Source: JACDQM01 sp044373315
GTDB lineage: Bacteria > Pseudomonadota > Gammaproteobacteria > Burkholderiales > Burkholderiaceae_C
Assembly (NCBI RefSeq): GCF_044373315.1
Contig: NZ_JBILQK010000001.1
Span: forward strand, 1-64,000
DNA: 64,000 nucleotides
Direction of reading: 5' to 3'
Shown: positions 8,395 to 18,300 of the stretch, piece after piece
Position numbering within the stretch: position 1 is the first letter of the stretch
Layout: every line of letters begins with the position of its first letter
Position numbers and translations under genes: made by a program
The notes under the pieces: model-generated
Seen by the model: only the letters and a program-made list of their open reading frames with translations
Databases searched by the model: none
What the model was told of the DNA's origin: nothing

Positions 8395-8483
8395 GGTGCC
8401 CAGGACGGGACTCGAACCCGTACGCCCGATCAAGGGCCGCGGATTTTAAGTCCGCTGCGTCTACCAATTTCACCACCCGGGCG
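8395..8483 (-). tRNA. tRNA-Leu (anticodon TAA)
   Basis: Reads GCCCGGGTGG... on the minus strand, with a long variable arm of the class II type, anticodon loop CTTAAAA (TAA), a GGTTCGAGTCC T-arm and encoded CCA (8395-8397). Acceptor GCCCGGG pairs with CCTGGGC through one G-T wobble. Decodes UUA/UUG. Confidence 0.97.
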
Positions 8484-8545
8484 GCGCTGATGCGACGGCA
8501 TTATCACCGTGCACCTCACATCGACAGGCGTCACCAGTCGCAAAG

Positions 8546-8577
8546 AAAAAAGGGGAAATCCGAAGACTTCCCCTTTT
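8546..8577 (-). terminator. Rho-independent terminator of the tRNA-Cys/tRNA-Gly transcript
   Basis: Arms AAAAGGGGAA and TTCCCCTTTT flank a short loop; on the minus strand the hairpin runs into a U-rich tail. It is located 7 nt downstream of the encoded CCA of the tRNA-Gly at 8584-8659 and separates it from tRNA-Leu(TAA). Confidence 0.85.
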
Positions 8578-8583
8578 CACATT

Positions 8584-8659
8584 TGGAGCGGGTAACGAGG
8601 CTCGAACTCGTGACCTCAACCTTGGCAAGGTTGCGCTCTACCAACTGAGCTACACCCGC
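8584..8659 (-). tRNA. tRNA-Gly (anticodon GCC), copy 1
   Basis: 76 nt including CCA. Acceptor GCGGGTG/TACCCGC, D-arm AGCTCAGTTGGTAGAGC, anticodon loop TTGCCAA (GCC), T-arm GAGTTCGAGCCTC. Sequence identical to the copy at 8708-8783. Confidence 0.98.
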
Positions 8660-8707
8660 ATTTCGCCTGACGTTTGGTGGCGTCAAGCCCGGCGCGAGCC
8701 GGTCTTC

Positions 8708-8783
8708 TGGAGCGGGTAACGAGGCTCGAACTCGTGACCTCAACCTTGGCAAGGTTGCGCTCTACCAACTGAGCTACACCCGC
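8708..8783 (-). tRNA. tRNA-Gly (anticodon GCC), copy 2
   Basis: Base-for-base identical to the copy at 8584-8659, 48 bp upstream of it on the minus strand. The tandem arrangement suggests local duplication within a multi-tRNA transcript that starts at or above tRNA-Cys. Confidence 0.98.
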
Positions 8784-8790
8784 ATGTCTT

Positions 8791-8864
8791 TGGAGGCGCG
8801 GGCCGGAGTCGAACCGACCTACACGGATTTGCAATCCGGTGCATAACCGCTTTGCTACCGCGCC
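8791..8864 (-). tRNA. tRNA-Cys (anticodon GCA)
   Basis: 74 nt with CCA. Acceptor GGCGCGG/CCGCGCC, anticodon loop TTGCAAA (GCA), T-arm CGGTTCGACTCCG. Only 7 bp separate it from tRNA-Gly copy 2, so the two are processed from one precursor. Confidence 0.97.
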
Positions 8865-8920
8865 CCAGAATCTCTTGGTTAGATTCCGACAGCGCTGCTG
8901 TCAGAAACAGCAGCTTCGAT

Positions 8921-8946
8921 AAAAAAGGGAAGCCGGGGCTTCCCTT
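8921..8946 (-). terminator. Rho-independent terminator after tRNA-Gly copy 3
   Basis: Stem AAGGGAAGC/GCTTCCCTT with loop CGGG, followed on the minus strand by six U residues (forward A run 8921-8926). It sits 8 nt past the tRNA-Gly at 8954-9029, which is therefore transcribed apart from the three tRNAs downstream unless read-through occurs. Confidence 0.85.
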
Positions 8947-8953
8947 CGAAAAC

Positions 8954-9029
8954 TGGAGCGGGTAACGAGGCTCGAACTCGTGACCTCGACCTTGGCAAGG
9001 TCGCGCTCTACCAACTGAGCTACACCCGC
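8954..9029 (-). tRNA. tRNA-Gly (anticodon GCC), copy 3
   Basis: 76 nt with CCA. Differs from the other two copies at two bases only: the anticodon-stem pair 28:42 is G-C instead of A-T, a compensatory double change that keeps the stem paired. Confidence 0.98.
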
Positions 9030-9160
9030 TTAGTTTCAACACACTGCACACAATGCAAACTCCCTGAGGACCTTGCGCTGCGCCGTCTGCGCTGAAGCTC
9101 ATATTCTAAGCTGAAATTCTCGTCCCGCGCAAGCATTCTGCGCGGAACAATTCAAATCAG

Positions 9161-11587
9161 TCAGTGCTTGATGGACTCGCTGGTCGCATCAGCCTTTGCC
9201 ACTTCGGCAGTCGCTGGCGCATCCTTGGCCACCGGCTCTTCATCCGGCAAAGCCTGAGGCACAGACTCAAGTGCGACTTCAAGCACTCGATCAATCCACC
9301 TGACCGGGACGATCTCAAGCTGATTCTTGACGTTCTCGGGAATGTCTTGAAGGTCCTTGACGTTCTCTTCCGGGATCATCACGGTCTTGATGCCACCGCG
9401 ATGTGCCGCCAGCAACTTTTCCTTCAGCCCGCCGATCGCGGTCACTTCGCCACGCAGAGTAATTTCCCCAGTCATCGCGACATCGGCGCGAACCGGAATG
9501 CCCGTCAGCGCGGAGACAAAAGCGGTGGTCATCGCGATACCAGCACTCGGCCCGTCTTTCGGCGTGGCGCCGTCCGGCACGTGAATGTGCACATCTCGCT
9601 TCTCAAACGCCTCGTCCTTGATACCGAGTCGACGCGCCCGGGAGCGCACGACCGTACGGGCAGCTTCGACGGACTCCTTCATCACATCGCCCAATTGTCC
9701 GGTGCGGATGATGTTGCCCTTGCCCGGCATGGCCGTGGCCTCGATGGTCAGCAGATCGCCACCCACTTCGGTCCATGCCAAGCCAACCACTTGACCGACC
9801 TGGTTCGATTTCTCCGCCCGACCGAAGTCGTACTTGCGCACACCGAGGAAGTCATGAAGGTTCTCTTCCGTCACGACAACCTTGCCTTCGTAAGTCTTGA
9901 GCTGAATGCCCTTGACCACCTTGCGGCAAATCTTCGAGATCTCGCGCTCAAGCGAACGCACACCAGCTTCGCGCGTGAAGTAACGGATGATGCCGCGGAT
10001 CGCGGACTCGGTGACATCCATCTCCTCGTCCTTGACGCCATTGTTCTCACGCTGCTTGGGCAACAGATAGCGTTGGGCGATGTTGACCTTCTCGTCCTCG
10101 GTATAACCGGACAGGCGGATCACTTCCATCCGGTCCAGCAGAGCCGGCGGGATGTTCATCGAGTTCGATGTCGCCACGAACATCACGTCAGACAGATCGA
10201 AATCGACCTCGACATAGTGGTCACCGAAGGTATGGTTCTGCTCCGGATCCAGCACCTCCAGCAGAGCCGAAGAAGGATCTCCGCGGAAGTCCATGCCGAG
10301 CTTGTCGATCTCGTCGAGCAGGAACAGCGGGTTGCGCGTGCCGACCTTGGACAGGCTTTGCAGCACCTTGCCCGGCATGGAGCCGATATAGGTGCGGCGG
10401 TGCCCACGAATCTCAGCCTCGTCACGCACACCGCCCAGGGCCATACGAACGAACTTGCGTCCGGTCGCCCGTGCCACGCTCTGTCCGAGCGAAGTCTTGC
10501 CGACGCCGGGTGGGCCGACCAGGCACAGGATCGGAGCCTTGACCTTCTCGACGCGCTGCTGAACAGCAAGATATTCAAGGATGCGATCCTTGACCTTCTC
10601 CAGACCGTAATGGTCTTCGTTCAGCACCGCTTCGGCGTTGGACAGATCGTGCTTGATCTTGGTCTTCTTGCTCCAGGGCAGATTGACCAGAGTCTCGATG
10701 TAGTTCCGAACCACCGTCGCTTCCGCCGACATCGGCGACATCAACTTCAGCTTCTTGAGCTCACCATCGGCCTTCTTGCGCGCCTCCTTGGGCATGCGAG
10801 CGGCTTGAATCTTCTTGTCCAGTTCGTCCAGGTCAGCGCCTTCATCGCCGTCGCCGAGCTCCTTCTGGATGGCCTTGACCTGCTCATTCAGGTAGTACTC
10901 GCGCTGGCTCTTCTCCATCTGGCGCTTGACGCGGCCACGGATGCGCTTTTCAACCTGCAGGATGTCGACTTCGTGTTCAAGCAGATCGAGCAGCTTTTCA
11001 AGCCGCTGGGAAACATCGGCCAGATCGAGTACCGACTGCTTGGCGTCGAGTTTGAGCGGCAGATGGGCGGCAATCGTGTCCGCCAGCCGACCGGCATCAT
11101 CAATGCCTGCGATCGACGTCAAGATCTCCGGAGGGATCTTCTTGTTCAGCTTGACGTACTGGTCGAACTGCTGAGTCACGGCGCGGCGCAAGGCCTCGAC
11201 CTCAGGCTTGGCGTCGGTCTCAGGCGGAATCGGCATCACTTCGGCAGTGAAGTGCTCTTCACCGTCGGTGATGGTTTGCGTGGTTGCGCGCTGCAAGCCT
11301 TCAACCAGCACTTTGACCGTGCCGTCAGGCAGCTTCAGCATTTGAAGGATGCTCGAGACGCAGCCGACCTCAAACATGTCGTCGGACTTGGGTTCGTCCT
11401 TGCCGGCGGCTTTCTGAGCCACCAGCATGATCTGGCGCCCGGCTTCCATCGCCGCTTCCAAGGCCTTGATGGACTTGGGGCGGCCGACGAAAAGCGGAAT
11501 CACCATGTGCGGGAACACCACCACATCGCGCAGCGGCAGCAGCGGCATCGTGATGGGTTCTGCAGGCAGGATGGGATGACCGGACAT
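9161..11587 (-). CDS. lon: ATP-dependent protease Lon
   Basis: An 808-residue LonA protease, a cytosolic homohexameric AAA+ serine protease that degrades misfolded and regulatory proteins. Domains in order: N-terminal substrate-binding domain with PLLPLRDVVVFPHM near residue 15, central coiled-coil, AAA+ domain with Walker A GPPGVGKTSL at about 358-367 and Walker B FLLDEIDK, and the protease domain with catalytic Ser in DGPSAGIAM and Lys in GGLKEKLLAA. The start ATG at 11587 has GAGAGG 7 nt upstream; a short in-frame extension is not conserved. A hairpin CCGCGCA/TGCGCGG lies about 20 nt after the stop but lacks a U-run. It is last in the tig-clpP-clpX-lon series. Confidence 0.98.
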   Translation of the reverse strand: MSGHPILPAEPITMPLLPLRDVVVFPHMVIPLFVGRPKSIKALEAAMEAGRQIMLVAQKAAGKDEPKSDDMFEVGCVSSILQMLKLPDGTVKVLVEGLQRATTQTITDGEEHFTAEVMPIPPETDAKPEVEALRRAVTQQFDQYVKLNKKIPPEILTSIAGIDDAGRLADTIAAHLPLKLDAKQSVLDLADVSQRLEKLLDLLEHEVDILQVEKRIRGRVKRQMEKSQREYYLNEQVKAIQKELGDGDEGADLDELDKKIQAARMPKEARKKADGELKKLKLMSPMSAEATVVRNYIETLVNLPWSKKTKIKHDLSNAEAVLNEDHYGLEKVKDRILEYLAVQQRVEKVKAPILCLVGPPGVGKTSLGQSVARATGRKFVRMALGGVRDEAEIRGHRRTYIGSMPGKVLQSLSKVGTRNPLFLLDEIDKLGMDFRGDPSSALLEVLDPEQNHTFGDHYVEVDFDLSDVMFVATSNSMNIPPALLDRMEVIRLSGYTEDEKVNIAQRYLLPKQRENNGVKDEEMDVTESAIRGIIRYFTREAGVRSLEREISKICRKVVKGIQLKTYEGKVVVTEENLHDFLGVRKYDFGRAEKSNQVGQVVGLAWTEVGGDLLTIEATAMPGKGNIIRTGQLGDVMKESVEAARTVVRSRARRLGIKDEAFEKRDVHIHVPDGATPKDGPSAGIAMTTAFVSALTGIPVRADVAMTGEITLRGEVTAIGGLKEKLLAAHRGGIKTVMIPEENVKDLQDIPENVKNQLEIVPVRWIDRVLEVALESVPQALPDEEPVAKDAPATAEVAKADATSESIKH

Positions 11588-11662
11588 TGAAAACCTCTCT
11601 TTCTCAGGCTCATCTGTGGCCTGAGCGGCTAAATGCAATACGCCGAATCAGCGGAATCGGCC

Positions 11663-12931
11663 TCAGGCGCTGGCTTTCGCCTGCTCCCGATAGACCAGCA
11701 GAGGTTTGGCATCCTCTTCGATGTTGTGCTCATCCAGCACAACCTTGGCCACGCCATCCATGGCGGGCAAGTCGAACATGGTGTCGATGAGTGACTGCTC
11801 CATGATGGAGCGAAGCCCTCGCGCGCCAGTCTTTCGCGCCAGCGCCTTGCGCGCGATGGCCGCCAACGCCGAAGGCCGAACCTCCAACTCGACGCCATCC
11901 ATCGCGAACAGCTGCTGATACTGCTTGAGCAGGGCGTTCTTGGGCTCAGTCAGGATCTGAACCAGCGCGTCCTCAGTCAGTTCGCCCAAGGTCGCAACCA
12001 CAGGCAGGCGACCGACCAATTCCGGGATCAGGCCGAACTTGATCAAGTCCTCAGGCTCGACCTCGCGGAAGACCTCGGACACGCGGCGCTCGCTCTTGGT
12101 CTTGACCGTTGCCCCAAAGCCGATACCAGACTTCTCTGAACGGTTCTGGATCACCTTCTCCAAACCGTCGAAAGCTCCCCCACAGATAAACAGGATGTTG
12201 GTCGTGTCAATCTGCAGGAAGTCCTGATTCGGATGTTTGCGGCCGCCTTGAGGCGGCACCGAGGCCATCGTGCCTTCAACCAGTTTCAGAAGCGCCTGCT
12301 GGACGCCTTCACCTGAAACATCGCGTGTGATCGAAGGGTTGTCGGCCTTGCGGGAGATCTTGTCGATCTCGTCGATGTAGACGATGCCTCGCTGAGCGCG
12401 CTCCACGTCGTAATTGCAGTTCTGCAGCAGCTTCTGAATGATGTTCTCGACATCCTCACCCACATAGCCTGCTTCGGTCAGCGTCGTGGCATCGGCGATG
12501 ACGAAAGGCACATTGAGCAAGCGCGCCAATGTCTGCGCCAGCAAAGTCTTGCCTGAACCCGTCGGGCCGATCAGCAAGATATTGCTTTTTGAAAGCTCGA
12601 CGCTTTCCTTGCTGTCCGCCATGTGGCGCAGACGCTTGTAGTGGTTGTACACAGCCACTGAGAGCGTGCGCTTAGCCACGTCCTGGCCAATAACATACTG
12701 ATCCAGGCTCGCCTTGATCTCACTGGGAACAGGCAGGTCGGACTTGCTGGTGCGCGACGAGGCTGTCTCGGACGGCACTTCATCGCGAATGATGTCGTTG
12801 CACAGCTCAATGCACTCATCGCAAATGAACACCGACGGTCCGGCGATGAGCTTCTTCACCTCATGCTGGCTCTTGCCACAAAAGGAGCAGTACAGGACTT
12901 TCTCGCTGGAATTGCCTTTTTTCTCGGCCAT
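11663..12931 (-). CDS. clpX: ATP-dependent Clp protease ATP-binding subunit ClpX
   Basis: A 422-residue AAA+ unfoldase that feeds substrates to ClpP. Seen: N-terminal zinc-binding domain with CSFCGK and CDEC, Walker A GPTGSGKTLLAQT at about 120, Walker B VYIDEIDK, the LIPELVGRLPV sensor region, and the IGFGA loop used for ClpP docking. The start ATG at 12931 is chosen because MAEKKG... is the family N-terminus. It follows clpP with a 126-bp gap in which I see no strong terminator. Confidence 0.98.
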   Translation of the reverse strand: MAEKKGNSSEKVLYCSFCGKSQHEVKKLIAGPSVFICDECIELCNDIIRDEVPSETASSRTSKSDLPVPSEIKASLDQYVIGQDVAKRTLSVAVYNHYKRLRHMADSKESVELSKSNILLIGPTGSGKTLLAQTLARLLNVPFVIADATTLTEAGYVGEDVENIIQKLLQNCNYDVERAQRGIVYIDEIDKISRKADNPSITRDVSGEGVQQALLKLVEGTMASVPPQGGRKHPNQDFLQIDTTNILFICGGAFDGLEKVIQNRSEKSGIGFGATVKTKSERRVSEVFREVEPEDLIKFGLIPELVGRLPVVATLGELTEDALVQILTEPKNALLKQYQQLFAMDGVELEVRPSALAAIARKALARKTGARGLRSIMEQSLIDTMFDLPAMDGVAKVVLDEHNIEEDAKPLLVYREQAKASA

Positions 12932-13057
12932 GGATCTGCTTGACTGTTCAGGCGGTACTGCCTGTCTGGATGATAGTTCAAGCGCCGGAGTGGGCCTTTG
13001 CTCGATAAGGCCCGCCAACCGGCACCAGTTGGGTCCACTGGACCACGATGACATGGC

Positions 13058-13666
13058 TCAGGGGCGCTTTTCGATCACTTCGTCGATCAGACCGTAGTCC
13101 TTGGCCTCTGCGGCGGACATGAAGTAATCGCGCTCGGTGTCGTTCTGGATCTTCTCGAGGCTCTGGCCGCTGCGCTCGGCAAGGATGCGGTTGAGTTGCT
13201 CACGCGTCTTGAGAATCTCGCGGGCATGGATTTCGATATCCGTGGCCTGCCCCTGAGCCCCGCCCAGCGGCTGGTGGATCATGATCTTGGAGTTCGGCAA
13301 CGCCAATCGCTTGCCCTTGGCGCCAGCGGCTAGCAAGAAGGCCCCCATGCTGGCGGCCATGCCCATGCACAAAGTCGAAACCTGCGGCTTGATGAACTGC
13401 ATGGTGTCAAAGATCGACATCCCTGCTGAGACACTGCCGCCGGGCGAGTTGATGTACAAGAAAATGTCCTTGTCCGGGTTCTCGCTCTCGAGGAACAAGA
13501 GCTGCGCAACCACCAGATTGGCCGTTGCGTCATTGACCGGCCCGACCAGAAACACGATGCGCTCGCGCAGCAGACGGCTGTAGATGTCGTAGGCGCGCTC
13601 ACCGCGGCCCGATTGCTCGATGACGATGGGCACCATGCCCAAGTTGCTAGTTTCCAGAGCGCTCAT
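13058..13666 (-). CDS. clpP: ATP-dependent Clp protease proteolytic subunit ClpP
   Basis: A 202-residue serine peptidase forming the double-heptamer degradation chamber. Catalytic triad in view: Ser in GMAASMGAFLL, His in KIMIHQPLGG, Asp in NDTERDYFM. INSPGGSVSAG forms the oxyanion/handle region. The N-terminal VPIVIEQSGRGERAYDIYSR is typical. Start at 13666 matches the family; an in-frame ATG 60 bp upstream would lengthen it without conservation. Confidence 0.98.
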   Translation of the reverse strand: MSALETSNLGMVPIVIEQSGRGERAYDIYSRLLRERIVFLVGPVNDATANLVVAQLLFLESENPDKDIFLYINSPGGSVSAGMSIFDTMQFIKPQVSTLCMGMAASMGAFLLAAGAKGKRLALPNSKIMIHQPLGGAQGQATDIEIHAREILKTREQLNRILAERSGQSLEKIQNDTERDYFMSAAEAKDYGLIDEVIEKRP

Positions 13667-13730
13667 GAATTCCTCGTTGTGCGTGAGAGTCTTGATTATG
13701 TAGCGGCTGCAATGGCCTTGCCGCAAACGA

Positions 13731-13763
13731 CAAGGGCGCCGGCCTCGCGGCGCGGCGCCCTTG
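13731..13763 (-). terminator. Strong hairpin between tig and clpP (partial terminator?)
   Basis: Perfect 11-bp stem CAAGGGCGCCG (13731-13741) / CGGCGCCCTTG (13753-13763), 21 nt past the tig stop. Only UCGUUUG follows on the minus strand, so termination would be partial; the hairpin may set the tig:clpP ratio or protect the tig mRNA 3' end. Confidence 0.5.
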
Positions 13764-13783
13764 CAAGGCGATCGCTGGGGCGA

Positions 13784-15097
13784 TCAGCCGGCAGCAGCCA
13801 TCAACTCATCGAACGGCAGGCTCTTGTCGACCACCTTGGCCTTGGCCAGAACAAAGTCGGTGACATTGTTCTCGATCACCACAGCCTCGACTTCGGCCAG
13901 ACGCTCGCGGTCACTCAGGTACCAGCGCACGACCTCAGCCGGCTTCTCGTAGCTCTGCGACAGTTCTTCAATATGCGCCTGCAGTTGCTCGGGCTTGGCT
14001 TGCAGATTGTTTGCACGCACCAACTCAGCAACAACCAGCCCCAGACGAACACGCTTTTCAGCCTGCGGCTGGAAGATCTCGGCAGGAATCGGCGCTTTGT
14101 CCGCATCCTTGACGCCGCGCTTCTTCAGGTCTTCGCGGGCAGCACCCACCATACGCTCGGTCTCACCGTTGACCAGGGCCTTCGGCACGTCCAACTCGGC
14201 GACAGCAACGAGGGCATCCATGACGGCACCCTTGTTGCGGGCCAGCACGCGGAACTTGACCTCGCGCTCGAGGTTCTTCTTGATGTCGGCGCGCAGCGCT
14301 TCGATCGACGCTTCCTTGATGCCCAGCGACTTGGCAAAAGCCTCGTTCACTTCGGGCAGATGCTGCGCTTCGATCTTCTTAACCGTCACCAGGAAGTCGG
14401 CTTCCTTGCCTGCCACGTCTTTGCCGTGATAGTCCTCAGGGAAGGCCAAGGGGAAGGTCTTGGACTCACCCGACTTCATGCCGCGCACGGCCTTCTCGAA
14501 GGCTTCGAGCATCTGGCCTTCGCCCAGGATGAACTGGAAGCCTTCAGCCTTGCCGCCAGCGAAAGGTTCGCCGTCGATCTTGCCTTCGAAGTCGATGGAG
14601 ACGCGGTCCCCGTCCACTGCAGCGTCGGCAGCAGCGCGCTGCGCAAAGCTGCGGCGCTGCTTGCGCAGGATTTCGACGGTCTTGTCGATGGCTTCTTCGG
14701 TCACTTCGCTAGCGACGCGCTCGACTTCTGCGGTCGCCAGGTCACCCAGCTTCACTTCCGGGTAAACCTCAAAGGTGGCATCGAATGCCATTTCGCCTTC
14801 GGCGGCATCGTCCTTCTGAGCAATGCTCGGCACGCCGGCCACACGCAGCTTGGCCTCATTGGCAGCGACGCTGAAGGCCTCGCCCAACTTGTCGTTCATG
14901 ACTTCGTACTGAACCGAGTAGCCGTAGCGCTGAGCGACAACGCTCATTGGCACCTTGCCGGGGCGGAAGCCGTCGGCCTTGACGGTGCGTGCCAGCTTCT
15001 TGAGACGGTTCTCGACTTCGCTGTTGATGTCAGCGGCCGCCAGCGTGAGCGTGATGCGGCGTTCGAGCTTTTCGAGGGTTTCGACGTTGACAGCCAT
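13784..15097 (-). CDS. tig: Trigger factor (ribosome-associated chaperone, peptidyl-prolyl isomerase)
   Basis: A 437-residue trigger factor. The N-terminal ribosome-binding domain carries GFRPGKVPMSVV at about 43-54 (signature GFRxGKxP), the central FKBP-type domain has VDGDRVSIDFEGKIDGEPF at about 150-170, and the C-terminal helical arms form the chaperone cavity. It binds near the peptide exit tunnel and shields nascent chains. It lies 23 bp downstream of a tRNA-Leu gene on the same strand and heads the tig-clpP-clpX-lon string. Confidence 0.97.
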   Translation of the reverse strand: MAVNVETLEKLERRITLTLAAADINSEVENRLKKLARTVKADGFRPGKVPMSVVAQRYGYSVQYEVMNDKLGEAFSVAANEAKLRVAGVPSIAQKDDAAEGEMAFDATFEVYPEVKLGDLATAEVERVASEVTEEAIDKTVEILRKQRRSFAQRAAADAAVDGDRVSIDFEGKIDGEPFAGGKAEGFQFILGEGQMLEAFEKAVRGMKSGESKTFPLAFPEDYHGKDVAGKEADFLVTVKKIEAQHLPEVNEAFAKSLGIKEASIEALRADIKKNLEREVKFRVLARNKGAVMDALVAVAELDVPKALVNGETERMVGAAREDLKKRGVKDADKAPIPAEIFQPQAEKRVRLGLVVAELVRANNLQAKPEQLQAHIEELSQSYEKPAEVVRWYLSDRERLAEVEAVVIENNVTDFVLAKAKVVDKSLPFDELMAAAG

Positions 15098-15120
15098 AGT
15101 TGACTCTGAACAAAGTTATC

Positions 15121-15207
15121 TGGTGCGCGGGGCCGGACTCGAACCGGCACGCCCGTGAAGGCGTCAGGACCTAAACCTGGTGCGTCTACCAATTTCGCCA
15201 CCCGCGC
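15121..15207 (-). tRNA. tRNA-Leu (anticodon TAG)
   Basis: 87 nt with CCA. Acceptor GCGCGGG/CCCGCGC, anticodon loop TTTAGGT (TAG), extended variable arm, T-arm CCGGTTCGAGTCCGG. It ends only 23 bp before the tig start codon, with no terminator in between, so tig may be transcribed partly from the tRNA promoter. Confidence 0.97.
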
Positions 15208-15302
15208 GAGTGGAATCAAGTCAGTCTTGGTGCGAGCACCGCCACAGCCTTGAGGCATTTCGGCAAACCGGTGATTGTATCCACTGCGAGGCCGAAATTC
15301 GC

Positions 15303-15327
15303 CGCCCCGCAGAAAAGCCGCGGGGCG
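15303..15327 (-). terminator. Candidate terminator of the RND efflux operon
   Basis: Perfect 8-bp stem CGCCCCGC (15303-15310) / GCGGGGCG (15320-15327), 14 nt past the stop of the RND transporter gene. The downstream minus-strand sequence has no U-run, so this may act as a 3' stabiliser or Rho-dependent stop rather than an intrinsic terminator. Confidence 0.4.
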
Positions 15328-15341
15328 ACGACTTCAGTGGT

Positions 15342-18300
15342 TCAAAAACGGGAGTTGCCGCCCGTGGGGCGCTTGATTCGGAACCACGCCGCGTACATCG
15401 CCGGCAGCGCAAGCAGCGTCAGCGCGGTAGCGACAATCAGACCGCCCATGATGGCGACGGCCATAGGCCCCCAGAACACTGAGCGCGACAAGGGGATCAT
15501 GGCGAGCACGGCCGCCGCAGCGGTCAGCACGATAGGCCGGAAACGGCGAACCGAAGACTCCACGATCGCCGACCAGGCCGGCACGCCGCGCGCCCTGTCC
15601 TGCTCGATCTGGTCGATCAAGATCACGGAGTTGCGCATGATCATGCCCATCAGTGCGATCACGCCAAGCAGGGCCACAAAGCCGAACGGCCGATTCAGCA
15701 GCAGAAGGGCGCCTGCAACACCGGCAATCCCCAGCGGCCCGGTCAGGAACACCAGCATGGCTCGGGAGAAGCTTTGCAGCTGAAGCATCAGCAGGGTGAA
15801 GGTCAGGAACAGCATCACCGGCACGCCGGCAGCAATCGAACCCTGGCCCTTGCTGCTTTCCTCGACCGCGCCGGCAATCTCGATCCGGTACCCCTGTGGC
15901 ATCTTGATCTGCAGCTCCTTGAGCGTCGGCCAGATTTGCGCGGTAACTGTCGCCCCCTGCACACCATCAACCACATCCCCCTGCACCGTCACAGCGTAGC
16001 TGCGCCCCTCGCGCCAGAGCACACCTGGCTCCCACTCGAAGCCGATCTTCGCAATCTGGGTCAGCGGAATGCTGCGCCCGCTTGCAGTGGGCAGATAGGC
16101 GCTACCCAGATCAGTGATGGCAGACCGCTCATCCAGAGGCTGGCGCAAGACGATGTCGATCAGCTTGTCCCCCTCCCGGTACTGTCCGATCGTCGTTCCA
16201 GACAGAATGGTGCGTGAGGCCTGCGCAATGCTCTGGCTGCTGACGCCGAGTGCACGGGCTTTGTCCTGATCGATTTCCAGTCGCAACGCCTTGATCGACT
16301 CGTTCCAGTTGTCATTGACGCCGCGCATGCTCGGATTGGCGCGCAGCACTTCCTTCACCTCATCGGCCCAACGGCGCACCTCCTTGGGGTTCTCGCCGAT
16401 CACGCGGAACTGGACCGGATAAGGCACGGGGGGACCATTCGGCAACAGTTTGACCCGGCCGCGCGCCTCAGGAAACTCGCTCGCCAAAATCGTGGGCAGG
16501 GCCTTTCGCAAGCGTTCACGCTCTGTCAGATCCTTGGGCAACACGATGATCTGGCTGACGTTGGTCTGAGGGAAGATCTGATCTAGCGGCAAGTAAAAAC
16601 GCGGCACTCCGCTACCCACCCAACTGGTCACCGTCTGCACGCCAGCGTCCGAGGCGATACGCTTTTCGAAACGCTCCACCAACGCCTTGCTCTGAAGAAT
16701 GGTCGAGCCCTCTGGCAACCAAAGATCGACCAGCACCTCAGGACGGCTCGAGTCCGGGAAGAACTGCTGCTGCACCTTAGACATGCCCACCAAACCGAGC
16801 ACGAACACCAGCACGGTGAAGGCAATCGTCTTCCATCGGTTTTCCACACACCAGCGAACCACGCTGCGGAAGCGGTTGTAGAACGGCGTGTCAAACAACT
16901 CGTGTGATTCGCCAGGCTTGGCCGCATGCGTGCGCAGCAGCAAAGCGCCCAGGTAGGGCACGAAGTAAACCGAGACAATCCACGAAATCACCAAGGCTGC
17001 GGCGGTCACAGCGAAGATCGCAAAGGTGTATTCACCCGTCATCGACTTGGCCATCCCAATGGGCAGGAAGCCAACCGCGGTGATCAAGGTGCCCGTCAGC
17101 ATGGGCATGGCCGTTGCGTCATAGGCAAACGTGGCGGCATGCATCTTGTCGTAGCCCTCCTCGAGCTTACGCACCATCATTTCCACGGCGATGATGGCGT
17201 CGTCGACCAACAGGCCCAGCGCAATGATCAGTGAACCCAGCGAGATCTTGTGCAGGCCAACGCCCCAATAGAACATCGTCACGAAGGTAATCGCCAGCAC
17301 CAGCGGAATCGTGATCGCGACAACCAAACCTGGCCAGATGTCGATGCGCAAGGGGCGCGTGTGCAGGCCCAGGGAGATGAAGCTGACCGCAAGCACGATC
17401 ACCACCGCCTCGATCAGCACCTGCACGAATTCGTTGACCGAACGGGCCACGGCCTGCGGCTGATCCTGGACCTGAGCCAGTTCAAGTCCAACCGGCAGGC
17501 CTTGCTGGATCTGGGCCTTGGTGGCCTTCAGGGCCTTGCCCAGGGCGATGATGTCGCCACCTTTGGCCATCGACACGCCGAGCGCAAGAACGTCCTTGCC
17601 TTGGTGGCGGACCATGACCCCCGGTGGGTCGGCGTAATCCCGCTTGATCTGGGCAATGTCGCTGAGCCGCAAGTTGCTGGCTTGTCCGGTGGCCGGATTG
17701 ATCGCGCGAATCGGGAAAGACTCCAGCGCCTGCACAGAGTTCAGCTGGCCCTGAACCCGCACCTGCAGATTGCCCGTGTCGGCGCTCAACACGCCCGCAC
17801 CTTCAACTGCGTTCTGTGCACCCAGCTGCGCGATGATCTGGTTGAAGTCCAGACCCAGCTCAGCGAGCCGCTTCTGCGAAATTTCGATGAACAGCTTTTC
17901 CGGCTGCACCCCAAAGATTTCAACCTTCGCGACGCTCTTCACCTTCAGCATCTGGCCGCGCACCCGCTCGGCATACTCTCGCAATTCCTCGCGGCTGTAG
18001 CCTTCGCCTGAGAGCGCGAAGATGGAGCCGTAGACGTCGCCAAACTCGTCATTGAATCCTGGGCCGATCACCCCTTGCGGCAAGGTGTGACGCATATCGC
18101 CAAGCTTCTTGCGAACCTGGTACCAGACGCTTGGGACCTCTTCCGGGGGGGAGTTGTCCGCAATCTGCAGAATCGTCAGTGACTCGCCAGGCTTTGTGTA
18201 GGAGCGGATCTTGTCCGCATGAGGCACTTCCTGCAGTGTCTTCTCGATCTTGTCCGTCACCTGCTCAGCCATCTGCTGTGCGGTGGCGCCAGGCCAGTAA

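Noticed and set aside
8531..9102. Short minus-strand frames containing AGVAQLVERNLAKVEVTSS-type peptides
   Set aside because: These are translations of tRNA-Gly sequences, a well-known artefact of frame calling across tRNA clusters.
9164..11590. An 808-codon open frame antisense to lon
   Set aside because: It mirrors lon almost exactly in extent and shows no family features; lon has every expected motif.
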